In this document: in pieces, positions 28,014 to 37,011 of the stretch
How positions within the stretch are numbered: position 1 is the first letter of the stretch
Layout: each line of letters begins with the position of its first letter
Source of the DNA: Pseudomonas sp. WN033
GTDB taxonomy: Bacteria; Pseudomonadota; Gammaproteobacteria; Pseudomonadales; Pseudomonadaceae
Reading direction: 5' to 3'
NCBI GenBank assembly: GCA_002287035.1
Contig: NSKG01000013.1
Location: forward strand, 25,364 to 89,363
DNA: 64,000 nucleotides
The notes under the pieces: generated by a model
The model's input: only the letters and a program-made list of their open reading frames with translations
The model's database searches: none
What the model was told of the DNA's origin: nothing
Program-made: the position numbers and the translations under genes

Positions 28014-28080
28014 AACTTGTACAAGCCGACAGAGTGATGCACACTGAAACTTATACAAACCAAGTAATACGTATAAGTTT
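28014..28080 (+). promoter_or_regulatory. Triple AACTTRTAC operator region of the photolyase operon
   Basis: Three copies of one half-site occur in 67 bp: CTTGTACAAG, a 10-bp palindrome at 28016-28025 within AACTTGTACAAG; AAACTTATAC at 28047-28056; and its perfect inverted partner GTATAAGTTT at 28071-28080. The last copy ends 9 bp before the ybgA ATG. The arrangement suits a dimeric or tetrameric repressor, such as a MerR-family CarH/LitR light sensor; that identity is inferred from the operon content. Confidence 0.5.
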
Positions 28081-28089
28081 GAGGTTCCC

Positions 28090-29049
28090 ATGCGCACTGT
28101 CAGCCGCACCATCCCCATAGGCATCAGCGCCTGCCTGGTTGGGCAACCGGTTCGCTTTAACGGTGGCCACAAGCATTCGTCGCTGTGCACCGCTCAACTG
28201 GGGCCAGCCTTCACGCTGGTCCCGTTCTGCCCAGAGGTTGCGGTCGGGCTCGACACTCCGCGCCAGCCCATCCGCCTGGTCGGCGAGCCTCAGGCACCGA
28301 GAGTGCTCGGCAGCCAGGATCCGACGCTTGACCTGACCGAACCCCTACAGCGCTATGGTGCCCAGGTAGCCGCCAGCCATCCGGAACTGTGTGGCTTCAT
28401 CCTGATGCAGAAATCTCCCAGTTGCGGCCTGCAACGGGTCAAGCTCTATCAGGCCGATGGCCAGTTGCAGCCCAAAACCAGCAGCGGCGCCTTTGCCAGC
28501 GCGCTACGCCAGGCCAACCCCTGGCTGCCGATCGAAGAAGAAGGGCGACTGCACGATCCGGTACTGCGCGAAAATTTCATCACCAGGGTTGAAGTCTATG
28601 CCCAATGGCGCCAGCAACTCGAGCCGCAGCTCAGCGCCGCCGCTCTGCTGGCCTTTCATGCCCGGCACAAATATCTGCTGCTGGCCCATCACCCCGAAAG
28701 CTACCGCCGCCTTGGTCAACGTCTGGCCAACCTGCGCCGGGCCGACCTGGGCGCAACTGCACAGGCCTATTTTCAGGAGTTGATGGAAGCACTCAGCCGC
28801 CCGGCCAGTCGCCAGCGCCACAGCAACGCCCTGGAGCATATCGCCGGGCATTTCAAGCGCGCCCTGAATCCGGCCGAGAAACATGAACTGTCGGAGCTGA
28901 TCGGCCATTACCGGCAGGGTCTGGTTCCGCTGGTGGTGCCAATCACCCTGCTCAAACACCACCTGCTCAAGCACCCGGACAGCTACCTGCAGCAACAAAG
29001 CTATCTGCAGCCGCACCCACCCGAACTCAGCCTGCGCAACGCGATTTAA
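28090..29049 (+). CDS. ybgA: DUF523 and DUF1722 protein (YbgA family)
   Basis: 319 residues. The N-terminal DUF523 domain (about 1-150) carries conserved Cys in GISACLVGQPVRFNGGHK and QKSPSCGLQRVK. The C-terminal DUF1722 domain (about 190-310) contains AFHARHKYLLLAHHPESYRRLG. The E. coli homologue YbgA precedes phr, as here. Function is unknown; the cysteine pattern suggests metal or iron-sulfur binding (inference). First gene of the seven-gene operon 28090-34851. Confidence 0.93.
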   Translation: MRTVSRTIPIGISACLVGQPVRFNGGHKHSSLCTAQLGPAFTLVPFCPEVAVGLDTPRQPIRLVGEPQAPRVLGSQDPTLDLTEPLQRYGAQVAASHPELCGFILMQKSPSCGLQRVKLYQADGQLQPKTSSGAFASALRQANPWLPIEEEGRLHDPVLRENFITRVEVYAQWRQQLEPQLSAAALLAFHARHKYLLLAHHPESYRRLGQRLANLRRADLGATAQAYFQELMEALSRPASRQRHSNALEHIAGHFKRALNPAEKHELSELIGHYRQGLVPLVVPITLLKHHLLKHPDSYLQQQSYLQPHPPELSLRNAI

Positions 29050-29062
29050 GCCGGAGACGATG

Positions 29063-30490
29063 ATGACCGCCATTCAGCTGTGCTGGCTGCGCAACGACTT
29101 GCGCTGCACCGATAACCAGGCACTCTGGCACGCCAGCCAGCAAGGCCCGGTGGTGGCGGTCTGGCTGATCAGCGGCGACACCTGGAAAGCCCATGACGAC
29201 GCACCGGTCAAGATCGACTTCTGGTTGCGCAACCTCAGGGAGCTGGGCCTGAGTCTGGCCACCCTGAATATCCCGCTGCGCATCATTGATGTCGGCACTT
29301 GGAGTCATTGCGCCGAAGCGCTGCTTGAGCTGGCCAGCCAGCTCAATGCCCAAGGCCTGTTCTTCAATGACGAATACGGAATCCACGAACAGGCCCGCGA
29401 TGCCGAAGTCGAGCGCACGTTTCAGCACGCAGGGCTGGATTGCCGGCGCTTCACCGACCAGTTGCTGTTTGCTCCGACCAGCCTGAAGACCCAGGCCGGC
29501 ACCCCGTTCAAGGTCTTCAGTCAGTTTCGCCGCCAGGCCTATGCCCAACTGCACAGCCACCTTCCAGAATGCCTGCCGGCGCCGCAGCGCCAGAGTGCGC
29601 TGCCGCTGACCAGCGATACACCACCAGCCCAACTGGATGATTTCTCTGCGGCCAGCCCCTTGCAGCAACAACTCTGGCCAGCCGGCGAGGCAGCAGCCCA
29701 GCAGCGACTTGAGCAGTTCTGTCATGACGCACTGATGGACTATCACGTAACCCGCGACCGGCCTGACCTGCAAGGCACCAGCCAGCTGTCACCCTATCTG
29801 GCCAGCGGCATACTGTCCGTGCGCCAATGCCTGCATGCCGCCTTGCGGGCCAATCAGGGTGAATTCGCCAGCGGCTCGCCCGGTGCCGTGGCCTGGATCA
29901 ACGAACTGCTGTGGCGCGAGTTCTATAAATACATCCTGGTTAACTTCCCTCAGGTATCGCGCCACCGGGCCTTTCGCCCGGCCACCGAAGCCATCCCCTG
30001 GCGCAATGATCCGGCCGCCTTGGAGGCCTGGCAGCAAGGCCGCACAGGCTTCCCGATAATCGATGCAGCCATGCGCCAGCTGGCGACCACCGGCTGGATG
30101 CACAACCGGCTGCGGATGCTTTGCGCCATGTTTCTGAGCAAGAACCTGCTGCTTGACTGGCGCAGCGGTGAGCGCTGGTTCATGCGCCAGTTAATAGATG
30201 GTGATCTGGCAGCTAACAACGGCGGCTGGCAGTGGAGCGCCTCCACCGGTACTGATGCCGCGCCCTACTTCCGGCTGTTCAACCCGATCAGCCAGGCCCG
30301 CAAGTTCGACCCCCAGGGGGATTTCATCCGCCAGTGGGTCAGCGAGCTGACCAACACCCCAACCGTCAGCATCCATGCGCCGCAGCCCGACAGCCTGCTG
30401 AAAGACAACGACTATCCGGCGCCGATCATTGATCTGGCCAGCAGCCGCGAACGCGCGCTGACCGCTTTCCGGGAGCTCGCCAGCCCATGA
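29063..30490 (+). CDS. phrB: Deoxyribodipyrimidine photolyase (class I CPD photolyase)
   Basis: 475 residues. Repairs cyclobutane pyrimidine dimers using blue light. Of two adjacent ATG codons, 29063 is preferred because GGAG lies 6-7 nt upstream. The antenna domain is N-terminal (IQLCWLRNDLRCTDNQAL). The FAD-binding helical domain contains the family signatures TGWMHNRLRMLCAMFLSKNL, DGDLAANNGGWQWSASTGTD and YFRLFNPISQARKFD. Its stop overlaps the next gene start by 4 bp (ATGA). Confidence 0.97.
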   Translation: MTAIQLCWLRNDLRCTDNQALWHASQQGPVVAVWLISGDTWKAHDDAPVKIDFWLRNLRELGLSLATLNIPLRIIDVGTWSHCAEALLELASQLNAQGLFFNDEYGIHEQARDAEVERTFQHAGLDCRRFTDQLLFAPTSLKTQAGTPFKVFSQFRRQAYAQLHSHLPECLPAPQRQSALPLTSDTPPAQLDDFSAASPLQQQLWPAGEAAAQQRLEQFCHDALMDYHVTRDRPDLQGTSQLSPYLASGILSVRQCLHAALRANQGEFASGSPGAVAWINELLWREFYKYILVNFPQVSRHRAFRPATEAIPWRNDPAALEAWQQGRTGFPIIDAAMRQLATTGWMHNRLRMLCAMFLSKNLLLDWRSGERWFMRQLIDGDLAANNGGWQWSASTGTDAAPYFRLFNPISQARKFDPQGDFIRQWVSELTNTPTVSIHAPQPDSLLKDNDYPAPIIDLASSRERALTAFRELASP

Positions 30491-30921
30491 ACACGCCCTT
30501 GACCTTCGCCCAGCAGTTTGCCGATACCTTTGCACGCCTGGATCGCGACAACCTGCATTTGCTTGAGCAGATCTACAGCGAGGATCTGCACTTCAGCGAC
30601 CCACTGCATGAATTGCACGGGCTCAGCGCCATGCGCCGCTACTGCGAAGCGCTGTATGCCAATGTCAGCCTGATCAGCTTCGAGTTTCAGCAATGCCATG
30701 AACTGACCCAGGACCAGGCCGTGCTGCGCTGGATCATGACCTACCAGCACCCGCGCCTGGCCGGAGGCCGACCGATTCAGGTACCCGGCTGCAGCTTTAT
30801 CGAATACCACGACCTGAGGGTCCACCGACATGCCGACTATTACGACGCCGGGGCCCTGCTGTACGAGCACGTGCCGCTGCTTGGGCGGGTTATCCGTTAT
30901 TTGAAAGCGAGACTGATATGA
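30487..30921 (+). CDS. SnoaL/NTF2-like nuclear transport factor 2 family protein
   Basis: 144 residues with the alpha-beta cone pattern of NTF2-like proteins (FADTFARLDRDNLHLLEQIY, EDLHFSDPLHELHG, DYYDAGALLYEHVPLLG). Such genes recur in photolyase/cfa stress clusters and are induced by light or singlet oxygen in several proteobacteria. The function is unknown; a small-molecule binding or isomerase role is only an inference. Start overlaps phrB by 4 bp; the next gene begins 22 bp later. Confidence 0.85.
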   Translation: MNTPLTFAQQFADTFARLDRDNLHLLEQIYSEDLHFSDPLHELHGLSAMRRYCEALYANVSLISFEFQQCHELTQDQAVLRWIMTYQHPRLAGGRPIQVPGCSFIEYHDLRVHRHADYYDAGALLYEHVPLLGRVIRYLKARLI

Positions 30922-30943
30922 CTCAGCAACGGGAGAAGATCTG

Positions 30944-32191
30944 ATGCGTATCGCCATCGTGGGCAGTGGTATTGCCGGGCTGGCTTGCGCTCATCTGCTG
31001 GCACGCCGGCATCAGGTCCAGGTCTTTGAGGCCGCTGAACGACTGGGCGGGCACACGCATACCGTCACGGTTGAACTGGACGGGCAACGCTACGCAGTCG
31101 ATACCGGCTTCATTGTGTTCAATGACTGGACCTACCCAAACTTTATCCGCTTGCTGGAGCAGCTCGGCGTTGCCTCACAGCCAACCGAGATGAGCTTCTC
31201 GGTACAGGACCCACTCAGCGGTCTGGAATACAACGGGCACAATCTCAACACCCTGTTCGCTCAGCGGCGCAACCTGCTATCACCCGGTTTTATCGGCATG
31301 CTGCGCGACATTCTGCGTTTCAATCGCCAGGCTCCATACGATCTCGAACAAGGGCTGCTAAGTACGACCACTACCCTAGGTGACTACCTGCGGGCCGGCA
31401 ATTACGGCCAGCGCTTCATCGATCATTACATCGTACCGATGGGCGCGGCCATCTGGTCGATGCCGTTGACCAGCATGCTGGAGTTTCCGCTGTACCTGTT
31501 TGTTCGGTTCTTTCGCAACCACGGCCTGCTGTCGGTCAACCAGCGCCCGCAGTGGCGGGTGATCAAGGGCGGCTCAAGCGCCTACCTACCGGCCCTGATC
31601 AAACCCTTTTACGACACTATTCAACTTAACTGCCCGGTGCGAACAATCCGCCGGGACGCCAAGGGCGTAACCCTGATCAGCGTGCGTGGCGAGGAGCGTT
31701 TCGATAAGGTGGTGCTGGCCTGCCACAGCGATCAGGCCCTGGCTCTGCTGGAGCAACCCAGCCAGGCTGAACAGAGCATTCTCGGCGCCATCCCCTACGC
31801 CGACAACGACGTGGTGCTGCATACCGACACTCGGCTGCTGCCACGCAATCGACGCGCCTGGGCCAGCTGGAACTATCGCTTGAGCGGCAACCCAGCGCAG
31901 CCGGCAGCAGTAACCTACGATATGAACCGGCTGCAAGGCATCGAGGCCAGTCACACCTTCTGCGTCAGCCTGAACCAGACCGGGGATATCGCCGAGGACA
32001 AGATCCTCGGCCGCTTCCGCTATGCCCACCCACAGTTCAGCCTGGCCAGTCAGGCCGCCCAAGCCCGCTGGCAGGAACTGCTCGGCGTCAACCATACCTA
32101 TTTCTGCGGCGCCTATTGGGCCAACGGGTTCCACGAGGACGCGGTGGTCAGCGCACTACGGGTCGCCGCTGATTTCGGGGAGCATCTCTGA
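30944..32191 (+). CDS. FAD-dependent amine-oxidase-like protein
   Basis: 415 residues. The N-terminal FAD motif is IAIVGSGIAGLACAHLLARR with ERLGGHTHTV, and the C-terminal flavin motif is YFCGAYWANGFHEDAVVSA. This group (COG2907) almost always lies next to DUF1365 and cyclopropane-fatty-acid synthase, and is proposed to act with them on membrane fatty acids, for example in making furan or other modified fatty acids. That is context, not demonstrated here. The stop overlaps the DUF1365 start by one base. Confidence 0.92.
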   Translation: MRIAIVGSGIAGLACAHLLARRHQVQVFEAAERLGGHTHTVTVELDGQRYAVDTGFIVFNDWTYPNFIRLLEQLGVASQPTEMSFSVQDPLSGLEYNGHNLNTLFAQRRNLLSPGFIGMLRDILRFNRQAPYDLEQGLLSTTTTLGDYLRAGNYGQRFIDHYIVPMGAAIWSMPLTSMLEFPLYLFVRFFRNHGLLSVNQRPQWRVIKGGSSAYLPALIKPFYDTIQLNCPVRTIRRDAKGVTLISVRGEERFDKVVLACHSDQALALLEQPSQAEQSILGAIPYADNDVVLHTDTRLLPRNRRAWASWNYRLSGNPAQPAAVTYDMNRLQGIEASHTFCVSLNQTGDIAEDKILGRFRYAHPQFSLASQAAQARWQELLGVNHTYFCGAYWANGFHEDAVVSALRVAADFGEHL

Positions 32192-32988
32192 TGCCGCTGG
32201 CCAGCGCTCTATACCGTGGCCGGGTGTGGCACAAGCGCCGCAGCCCCCGGGTTCACGCCTTCAGCTACCGGCTCAGCCTGCTGTGGCTTGATCTGGATGA
32301 GCAGGCCGAGGTATTCAGCCTCAGCACCCTGTGGTCCGGCCATTGGTATTCACCCATGCGCTTTCGCGAATCGGACTACCTCAGCCGTCACCGTCAGGCC
32401 CATGAGTCGCTGGCCAACTGTGCCCGCCGGTTAGCCAGCGAGCACCTGGATCTGACGCTCGATGGCCCGGTCAGGCTGCTGACTCAGGTGCGCAGCTTTG
32501 GCTTATTGTTCAATCCGGTGTCGTTCTTTTACTGCTACCACGCCAACGGTCAGCTCGGTGCGATCATTGCCGAGGTCAGCAACACCCCCTGGAATGAACG
32601 CTTCTGCTACCTGCTACCCGCCCAGCCGGACTCAGCAAATCAGAGCTTCAGCCTGGACAAGGCCTTCCATGTCTCACCGTTCATGCCGTTAAGCCAGACC
32701 TACCGGATGCGTTTCAGCACACCAGGCCAGCAGGCACGGGTACTCATTCAGAGTCAGCAAAACGGCCAGCCAGTGTTCGATGCGGCATTGCAACTGCAAC
32801 GCCTGCCATTGAGCCCCGCCGTACTACGTCGTGAAGCCCTGAGTTTCCCGTTCATGGTCATCAAAACCGTCACTGGTATCTACTGGCAAGCTTTGCGCCT
32901 GTGGCTCAAACGCACCCCTGTTTTCTCTCACCATCCTGCCGCCAACAACGCCCTGGCCGCTCGCCAGCCGCCCAACGACATCTCTTGA
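32191..32988 (+). CDS. DUF1365 domain-containing protein
   Basis: 265 residues. The family motifs ALYRGRVWHKRRSPRVHAFS, FGLLFNPVSFFYCYHANG and HVSPFMPLSQTYRMRF are all present. DUF1365 proteins accompany the FAD oxidase and Cfa in fatty-acid modification clusters; their biochemical role is not settled. Coupled to the upstream gene by TGATG; cfa follows after 14 bp. Confidence 0.92.
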   Translation: MPLASALYRGRVWHKRRSPRVHAFSYRLSLLWLDLDEQAEVFSLSTLWSGHWYSPMRFRESDYLSRHRQAHESLANCARRLASEHLDLTLDGPVRLLTQVRSFGLLFNPVSFFYCYHANGQLGAIIAEVSNTPWNERFCYLLPAQPDSANQSFSLDKAFHVSPFMPLSQTYRMRFSTPGQQARVLIQSQQNGQPVFDAALQLQRLPLSPAVLRREALSFPFMVIKTVTGIYWQALRLWLKRTPVFSHHPAANNALAARQPPNDIS

Positions 32989-33002
32989 GGGAGCACACGC
33001 CC

Positions 33003-34310
33003 ATGAGCCAAGTCAATTCCAGCAGCACTAGCCGGCCCGGCAGCGACCAGCCGCAACTTCAGCAACGCACGACCGAGCAGTCCCGTTGGCTGATCAGTCT
33101 GTGCCGCCGACTGGTCCTGCGCCAGCTCGCCAATCTGCGCTATGGTTGCATCAATATCCATGAAGCCGGCCAGGTTAGCCGTTTTGGTCAGCCAACGGAC
33201 GATGGTCTGCAGGCCGATATTCATGTGCACGATCCGGCGGCCTACTCGATGATTACCTGTAATGGCAGCGTTGGTGCTGGCGAATCCTACATCCACGGAT
33301 TCTGGAGTAGCCCGGACCTGACTGCGGTCACCCGCATCTTTGTCCGCAACCTGGAGGTGCTCGATGGCCTTGAGCGCGGCTTGGCGCGCCTGGGACTGCC
33401 AGCGCTGAAATGGCTGCACTGGCTCAACCGCAATACTCTGGCCGGTTCCAGGCGCAACATTCGCGCCCATTACGATCTGGGCAACGAGTTGTTCGAGAAC
33501 TTCCTGGACCCGACCATGATGTACTCGGCGGCGGTTTTCCCCAGCGGCTGCGATAACCTTGAACAGGCCCAGCGCCATAAGCTCGAGCGCGTCTGCCGCA
33601 AGCTCGAACTGTCTCCCCAGGACCATCTGCTGGAGATCGGCAGCGGCTGGGGCAGCATGGCGATTTACGCAGCCCAGCATTATGGCTGCCGGGTAACCAC
33701 CACGACCTTGTCCCAGGAACAATATCGTTACGCCCAGGCCCGGATTCGCGAGCTCGGGCTGGAGCAGCGGATAACCCTGCTATTGCAGGACTACCGCGAG
33801 TTGAGCGGGCAGTATGACAAGCTGGTCTCGATCGAGATGATCGAAGCCGTCGGTCATGACTACTTTCATACCTACTTCAAGACCTGCTCGAACCTGCTCA
33901 AGCCGCACGGACTGATGCTGCTGCAGGCGATCACCATCCGCGATCAGCGCTATCAACAGGCCCGCCGCAGCGTCGACTTCATCCAGCGCTACATCTTCCC
34001 CGGCGGCTCGCTGCCGTCGGTCAGCCTGATCGCCGAACTAACCCGCGAACACTCCGATCTGGCCATGCTGCATCTGGAAGATATCGGCGGGCACTACGCC
34101 AGAACCCTGCGTCATTGGCAGCACAATCTGAAAACCGCCCACGGTCATCTGCAACAACTGGGGTATGATGATGCTTTCTTCAGGCTTTGGGAGTTCTATC
34201 TGTGCTATTGCGAGGGTGGCTTCATCGAACGGTCGATTGGCGCAGCACAAATACTGCTAAGCAAACCTCAGGCACGTCCAACACTGGCGTTCACAACCCA
34301 GGGGTTCTGA
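33003..34310 (+). CDS. cfa: Cyclopropane-fatty-acyl-phospholipid synthase family methyltransferase
   Basis: 435 residues from ATG 33003, preceded by TTGAGGGAG; an earlier in-frame start would lie within the DUF1365 gene. Cfa adds a methylene from S-adenosylmethionine across lipid double bonds. The SAM-binding motif is LLEIGSGWGSMAIYAAQHYG near residue 215, preceded by YDLGNELFENFLDPTMMYS. The downstream motifs IEMIEAVGHDYFHTYF and RYIFPGGSLPS are typical. In this cluster type the enzyme may instead methylate unsaturated chains for furan fatty acids (UfaM-like). Confidence 0.93.
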   Translation: MSQVNSSSTSRPGSDQPQLQQRTTEQSRWLISLCRRLVLRQLANLRYGCINIHEAGQVSRFGQPTDDGLQADIHVHDPAAYSMITCNGSVGAGESYIHGFWSSPDLTAVTRIFVRNLEVLDGLERGLARLGLPALKWLHWLNRNTLAGSRRNIRAHYDLGNELFENFLDPTMMYSAAVFPSGCDNLEQAQRHKLERVCRKLELSPQDHLLEIGSGWGSMAIYAAQHYGCRVTTTTLSQEQYRYAQARIRELGLEQRITLLLQDYRELSGQYDKLVSIEMIEAVGHDYFHTYFKTCSNLLKPHGLMLLQAITIRDQRYQQARRSVDFIQRYIFPGGSLPSVSLIAELTREHSDLAMLHLEDIGGHYARTLRHWQHNLKTAHGHLQQLGYDDAFFRLWEFYLCYCEGGFIERSIGAAQILLSKPQARPTLAFTTQGF

Positions 34311-34311
34311 C

Positions 34312-34851
34312 ATGGCGGTAAAAACCGGCGCGAACGCCGTTCTGTTCGTGCTCGGCGCCCTGACCTGCCTGCTCGCCAGCGCCAACCCCTGGTGGCTGTT
34401 GGCCCCCGTCGCCATCCTGCTGGTCCACTTTAGCTGGATCAGTTCCTGGGCGCGCGAAGGTAAGCTGGTCGTCAGTGTACTGCTGGCAGGCTCGGCACTG
34501 GACTCCTTTCTGTTACAGCTTGGGGTGTTCGCGTTTCCCAGTGACGCCACCCTGATCCCGGCCTGGCTGGCGCTGCTCTGGGCCCTGCTCGGCACCACCC
34601 TGAATCACTGTCTGGCCTGGACCGCCAAACGCTGGTGGCTGGCCAGTCTGGTGGGGGTAGTGGTCGGCCCCTGCGCCTACCTGCTCGCCCAGACCTGGAC
34701 CGACCTCAGCCTGGTCCTCGGGCCACAGACCAGCCTGCTGATCCTGATCCCGATCTGGGCCGCGGTACTGCCCCTGTTACAGGGGTTTGCCCACCTATAT
34801 CAGGAGCAGTACCGGCTGCGCCAACTGGGCCGCCGGCCACCGAAAGACTGA
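34312..34851 (+). CDS. DUF2878 membrane protein
   Basis: 179 residues with about five or six membrane segments (VLFVLGALTCLLASANPWWL, FPSDATLIPAWLALLWALLG, SLLILIPIWAAVLPLLQGF). DUF2878 proteins are inner-membrane proteins found at the end of photolyase/cfa clusters. Function is unknown. ATG begins one base after the cfa stop, so it is the last member of the operon. It is convergent with pagL. Confidence 0.88.
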   Translation: MAVKTGANAVLFVLGALTCLLASANPWWLLAPVAILLVHFSWISSWAREGKLVVSVLLAGSALDSFLLQLGVFAFPSDATLIPAWLALLWALLGTTLNHCLAWTAKRWWLASLVGVVVGPCAYLLAQTWTDLSLVLGPQTSLLILIPIWAAVLPLLQGFAHLYQEQYRLRQLGRRPPKD

Positions 34852-34877
34852 GTGGCAGGCAGTTCCAGGCCGGGGAC

Positions 34878-35402
34878 TCAGAAGCTGTAGCGGTAGTGCA
34901 GGGCCGTGGTCTCGATCCCGTTATTGGGATTTTTCAGCCCGGCATTGGAGTAGTGATAGACCCGAAGACCGACTTCTGAACCGGAAGCGAAGCGAACGCC
35001 TGCCCCGAGCCGGTCTTCAAACTGAAACTTGGAACCCAGATCACGATCATGGTCCAGATCAGTTTTGGTGAAATACGACACCCCGATTCCGGCTTCGATG
35101 TAAGGGGTCCAACTGGCCTCAATCGGAAAGCTCAATACAAATACCGGCGCCAGGGCAAAGGTGGTCGCATCCAGCCCACTCCAGCGAATCACCCCCGTAT
35201 CCCAGTAACCGCCCAGGTGCACACCGCCAGACTGGCTCTGCCACAGGGTCCGGCCAAAATCGAACTGGGCCCCCAGCCGGTAAGTGGTGGTCGACTCGGA
35301 GCTGTGCCCAATCTCCAGGGTCAGACCATCGATAGCCGAAGCTACCGGACTCAAAGCCAGCACAGACAACGCGGCTGCCATCACCAGTACGGATTTCTTC
35401 AT
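34878..35402 (-). CDS. pagL: Lipid A 3-O-deacylase PagL
   Basis: 174 residues from ATG 35402 (MKKSVLVMAAALSVLALSPVASA, signal peptide of about 22-23 residues); AAGGA lies about 8 nt upstream, too close for the ATG at 35408. PagL is an eight-stranded outer-membrane barrel that removes the 3-position acyl chain of lipid A. The catalytic His-x-Ser and downstream Glu are visible in VYHYSNAGLKNPNNGIET. The chain ends in an aromatic residue (HYRYSF), as outer-membrane barrels do. As I recall, it lies next to murI in P. aeruginosa too. Confidence 0.93.
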   Translation of the reverse strand: MKKSVLVMAAALSVLALSPVASAIDGLTLEIGHSSESTTTYRLGAQFDFGRTLWQSQSGGVHLGGYWDTGVIRWSGLDATTFALAPVFVLSFPIEASWTPYIEAGIGVSYFTKTDLDHDRDLGSKFQFEDRLGAGVRFASGSEVGLRVYHYSNAGLKNPNNGIETTALHYRYSF

Positions 35403-35426
35403 GGACATTTCCTTATTGATTGATGC

Positions 35427-35441
35427 GTATTTCTCAAATAC
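35427..35441. promoter_or_regulatory. 15-bp palindrome upstream of pagL
   Basis: GTATTT-CTC-AAATAC is a perfect inverted repeat 25 bp upstream of the pagL ATG, in the AT-rich murI-pagL spacer. It could be an operator or a leader hairpin. It does not look like a PhoP box. Confidence 0.3.
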
Positions 35442-35467
35442 TGCGCCTGAATGCAAAGTGCGCTTTT

Positions 35468-36256
35468 TTAAACCGGCAATCGCTCGACCTTACCCCCTTC
35501 CCCCCAGAGTAGCGGCAGAATCATCGCCATGCTCTGAGGATCGGCGCTGGTCCAAAAACGCGTAGCCACTCCCGGCTCACCACTAAGCAATCCGGTTTCC
35601 CCCAGGCGCACCTGCAACTGCCGGGCAACGGCTGCACCGGTATCGATCAGCCGGACTGAAGCAGGCAACAATCGCTGCAGGGCCGGGCGAACAAAGGGAT
35701 AGTGGGTGCAACCTAAAATCAGGGTGTCGCAGCCAGCTGCCTGCAAAGGTTCAGTATAGCGACGCAACAGGGCTTCAACGGCGGGACCTTCAAGCTCCCC
35801 CCGCTCGATACACTCGACCAGACCCGGACAGGGCTGGGTCACCACCTTGACCGATTGGGCAAAACGGTCGAGCAGGGCCGCAAACTTGGCGCTCTGCAAA
35901 GTGCCGGTGGTAGCCAGCACTCCGACCACGCCATTACGGGTGGCCAATGCCGCCGGCTTGACCGCCGGTTCCATGCCAATGATTGGCAGGTCATACAACC
36001 CACGCAAATCGTTGATCGCTGCAACCGTGGCGGTATTACAGGCCAGTACCAGCGCCTTGGCGCCCTGCTCCAGCAGAAAGCCGGCAATCGCCTGACTGCG
36101 AGCCCGAATCTGTTCCGGCGTTTTCTCGCCATAGGGCACATGGCCGCTGTCCGCGACATACAGAAGCGACTCATTGGGCAACAGTCGACGAATCTCGGCC
36201 AGCACCGAGAGCCCGCCCACACCCGAGTCGAAGACCCCAACCGGCGCCTGATTCAT
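35468..36256 (-). CDS. murI: Glutamate racemase
   Basis: 262 residues from ATG 36256 ([19 protein letters not shown]). Supplies D-glutamate for peptidoglycan. The two catalytic cysteines are in [11 protein letters not shown] (near residue 72) and [11 protein letters not shown] (near 180). The start overlaps the upstream gene stop by 4 bp (ATGA), indicating coupling within hemA-prfA-prmC-moeB-murI. Confidence 0.97.
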   Translation of the reverse strand: MNQAPVGVFDSGVGGLSVLAEIRRLLPNESLLYVADSGHVPYGEKTPEQIRARSQAIAGFLLEQGAKALVLACNTATVAAINDLRGLYDLPIIGMEPAVKPAALATRNGVVGVLATTGTLQSAKFAALLDRFAQSVKVVTQPCPGLVECIERGELEGPAVEALLRRYTEPLQAAGCDTLILGCTHYPFVRPALQRLLPASVRLIDTGAAVARQLQVRLGETGLLSGEPGVATRFWTSADPQSMAMILPLLWGEGGKVERLPV

Positions 36257-37011
36257 GCCGACGCCCCTCGCTGAGCACAACAGGTGCAGGCCGGGTCGCG
36301 GCGAACCTTGAGTTCGCGAAAACGACTACCCAGCGCATCGATCAGCAGCAGCCGCCCCACCAGCGGCTCACCAAATCCGGCCAGCAGTTTCAGCGCCTCC
36401 AGCGCCTGCAGACTGCCGACCAGTCCGACCAGCGGCCCGACTACCCCGGCTTCGCTACAACTCAAGGCAGTGTCGTCGCCCTCACCATACAGACACTGAT
36501 AGCACGGGCTGTCGACCCGGCGCGGATCAAACACGCTGAGCTGGCCTTCCAGGCGAATGGCTGCACCCGACACCAGCGGCTTACCTTCGACCATACAGGC
36601 TGCATTGATGGCCTGGCGGGTAGCAAAGTTATCGGTACAGTCGAGCACCAGATCGACGCTGGCCACCGCCTGGCTCAGCGCCCGATCGGCCAGCCCCTGC
36701 TCCAGGCAGCGAACCTTGACCTCGGGATTGATCGCTCGGACCCGCTCGGCGGCCGAACTGACCTTGGCCCGGCCAATGTCGGCCTGATGATGGATCACCT
36801 GACGCTGCAAATTGGTCAGATCGACCTGATCATGATCGGCCAGGACCAGCTCACCCACTCCGGCGGCGGCCAGATACAAGGCCACGGGCGCGCCCAGGCC
36901 ACCGAGGCCGACAATCAACACCCGGCTGTCGAGCAGCCGCTGCTGACCATCGATATCGATCTGCGCCAGCAGTATCTGCCGGCTGTAGCGCAGCAGTTGC
37001 TGATCATTCAT
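36253..37011 (-). CDS. moeB: MoeB/ThiF-type E1-like adenylyltransferase
   Basis: 252 residues from ATG 37011 ([15 protein letters not shown]). Adenylates the C-terminal glycine of a ubiquitin-like sulfur carrier (MoaD or ThiS). The nucleotide motif is [18 protein letters not shown], the catalytic Asp region is [16 protein letters not shown], and the zinc Cys pairs are CYQC and, near the C-terminus, CTCC. MoeB is preferred over ThiF because of this gene neighbourhood, but the two cannot be separated by sequence inspection alone. Overlaps prmC by 8 bp and murI by 4 bp. Confidence 0.9.
   Translation of the reverse strand: MNDQQLLRYSRQILLAQIDIDGQQRLLDSRVLIVGLGGLGAPVALYLAAAGVGELVLADHDQVDLTNLQRQVIHHQADIGRAKVSSAAERVRAINPEVKVRCLEQGLADRALSQAVASVDLVLDCTDNFATRQAINAACMVEGKPLVSGAAIRLEGQLSVFDPRRVDSPCYQCLYGEGDDTALSCSEAGVVGPLVGLVGSLQALEALKLLAGFGEPLVGRLLLIDALGSRFRELKVRRDPACTCCAQRGASA

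Noticed and set aside
31500..34310. Carotenoid (crt) pathway reading of the FAD oxidase cluster
   Set aside because: No phytoene synthase or desaturase-length protein is present; the FAD protein is the COG2907 type tied to DUF1365 and cfa.
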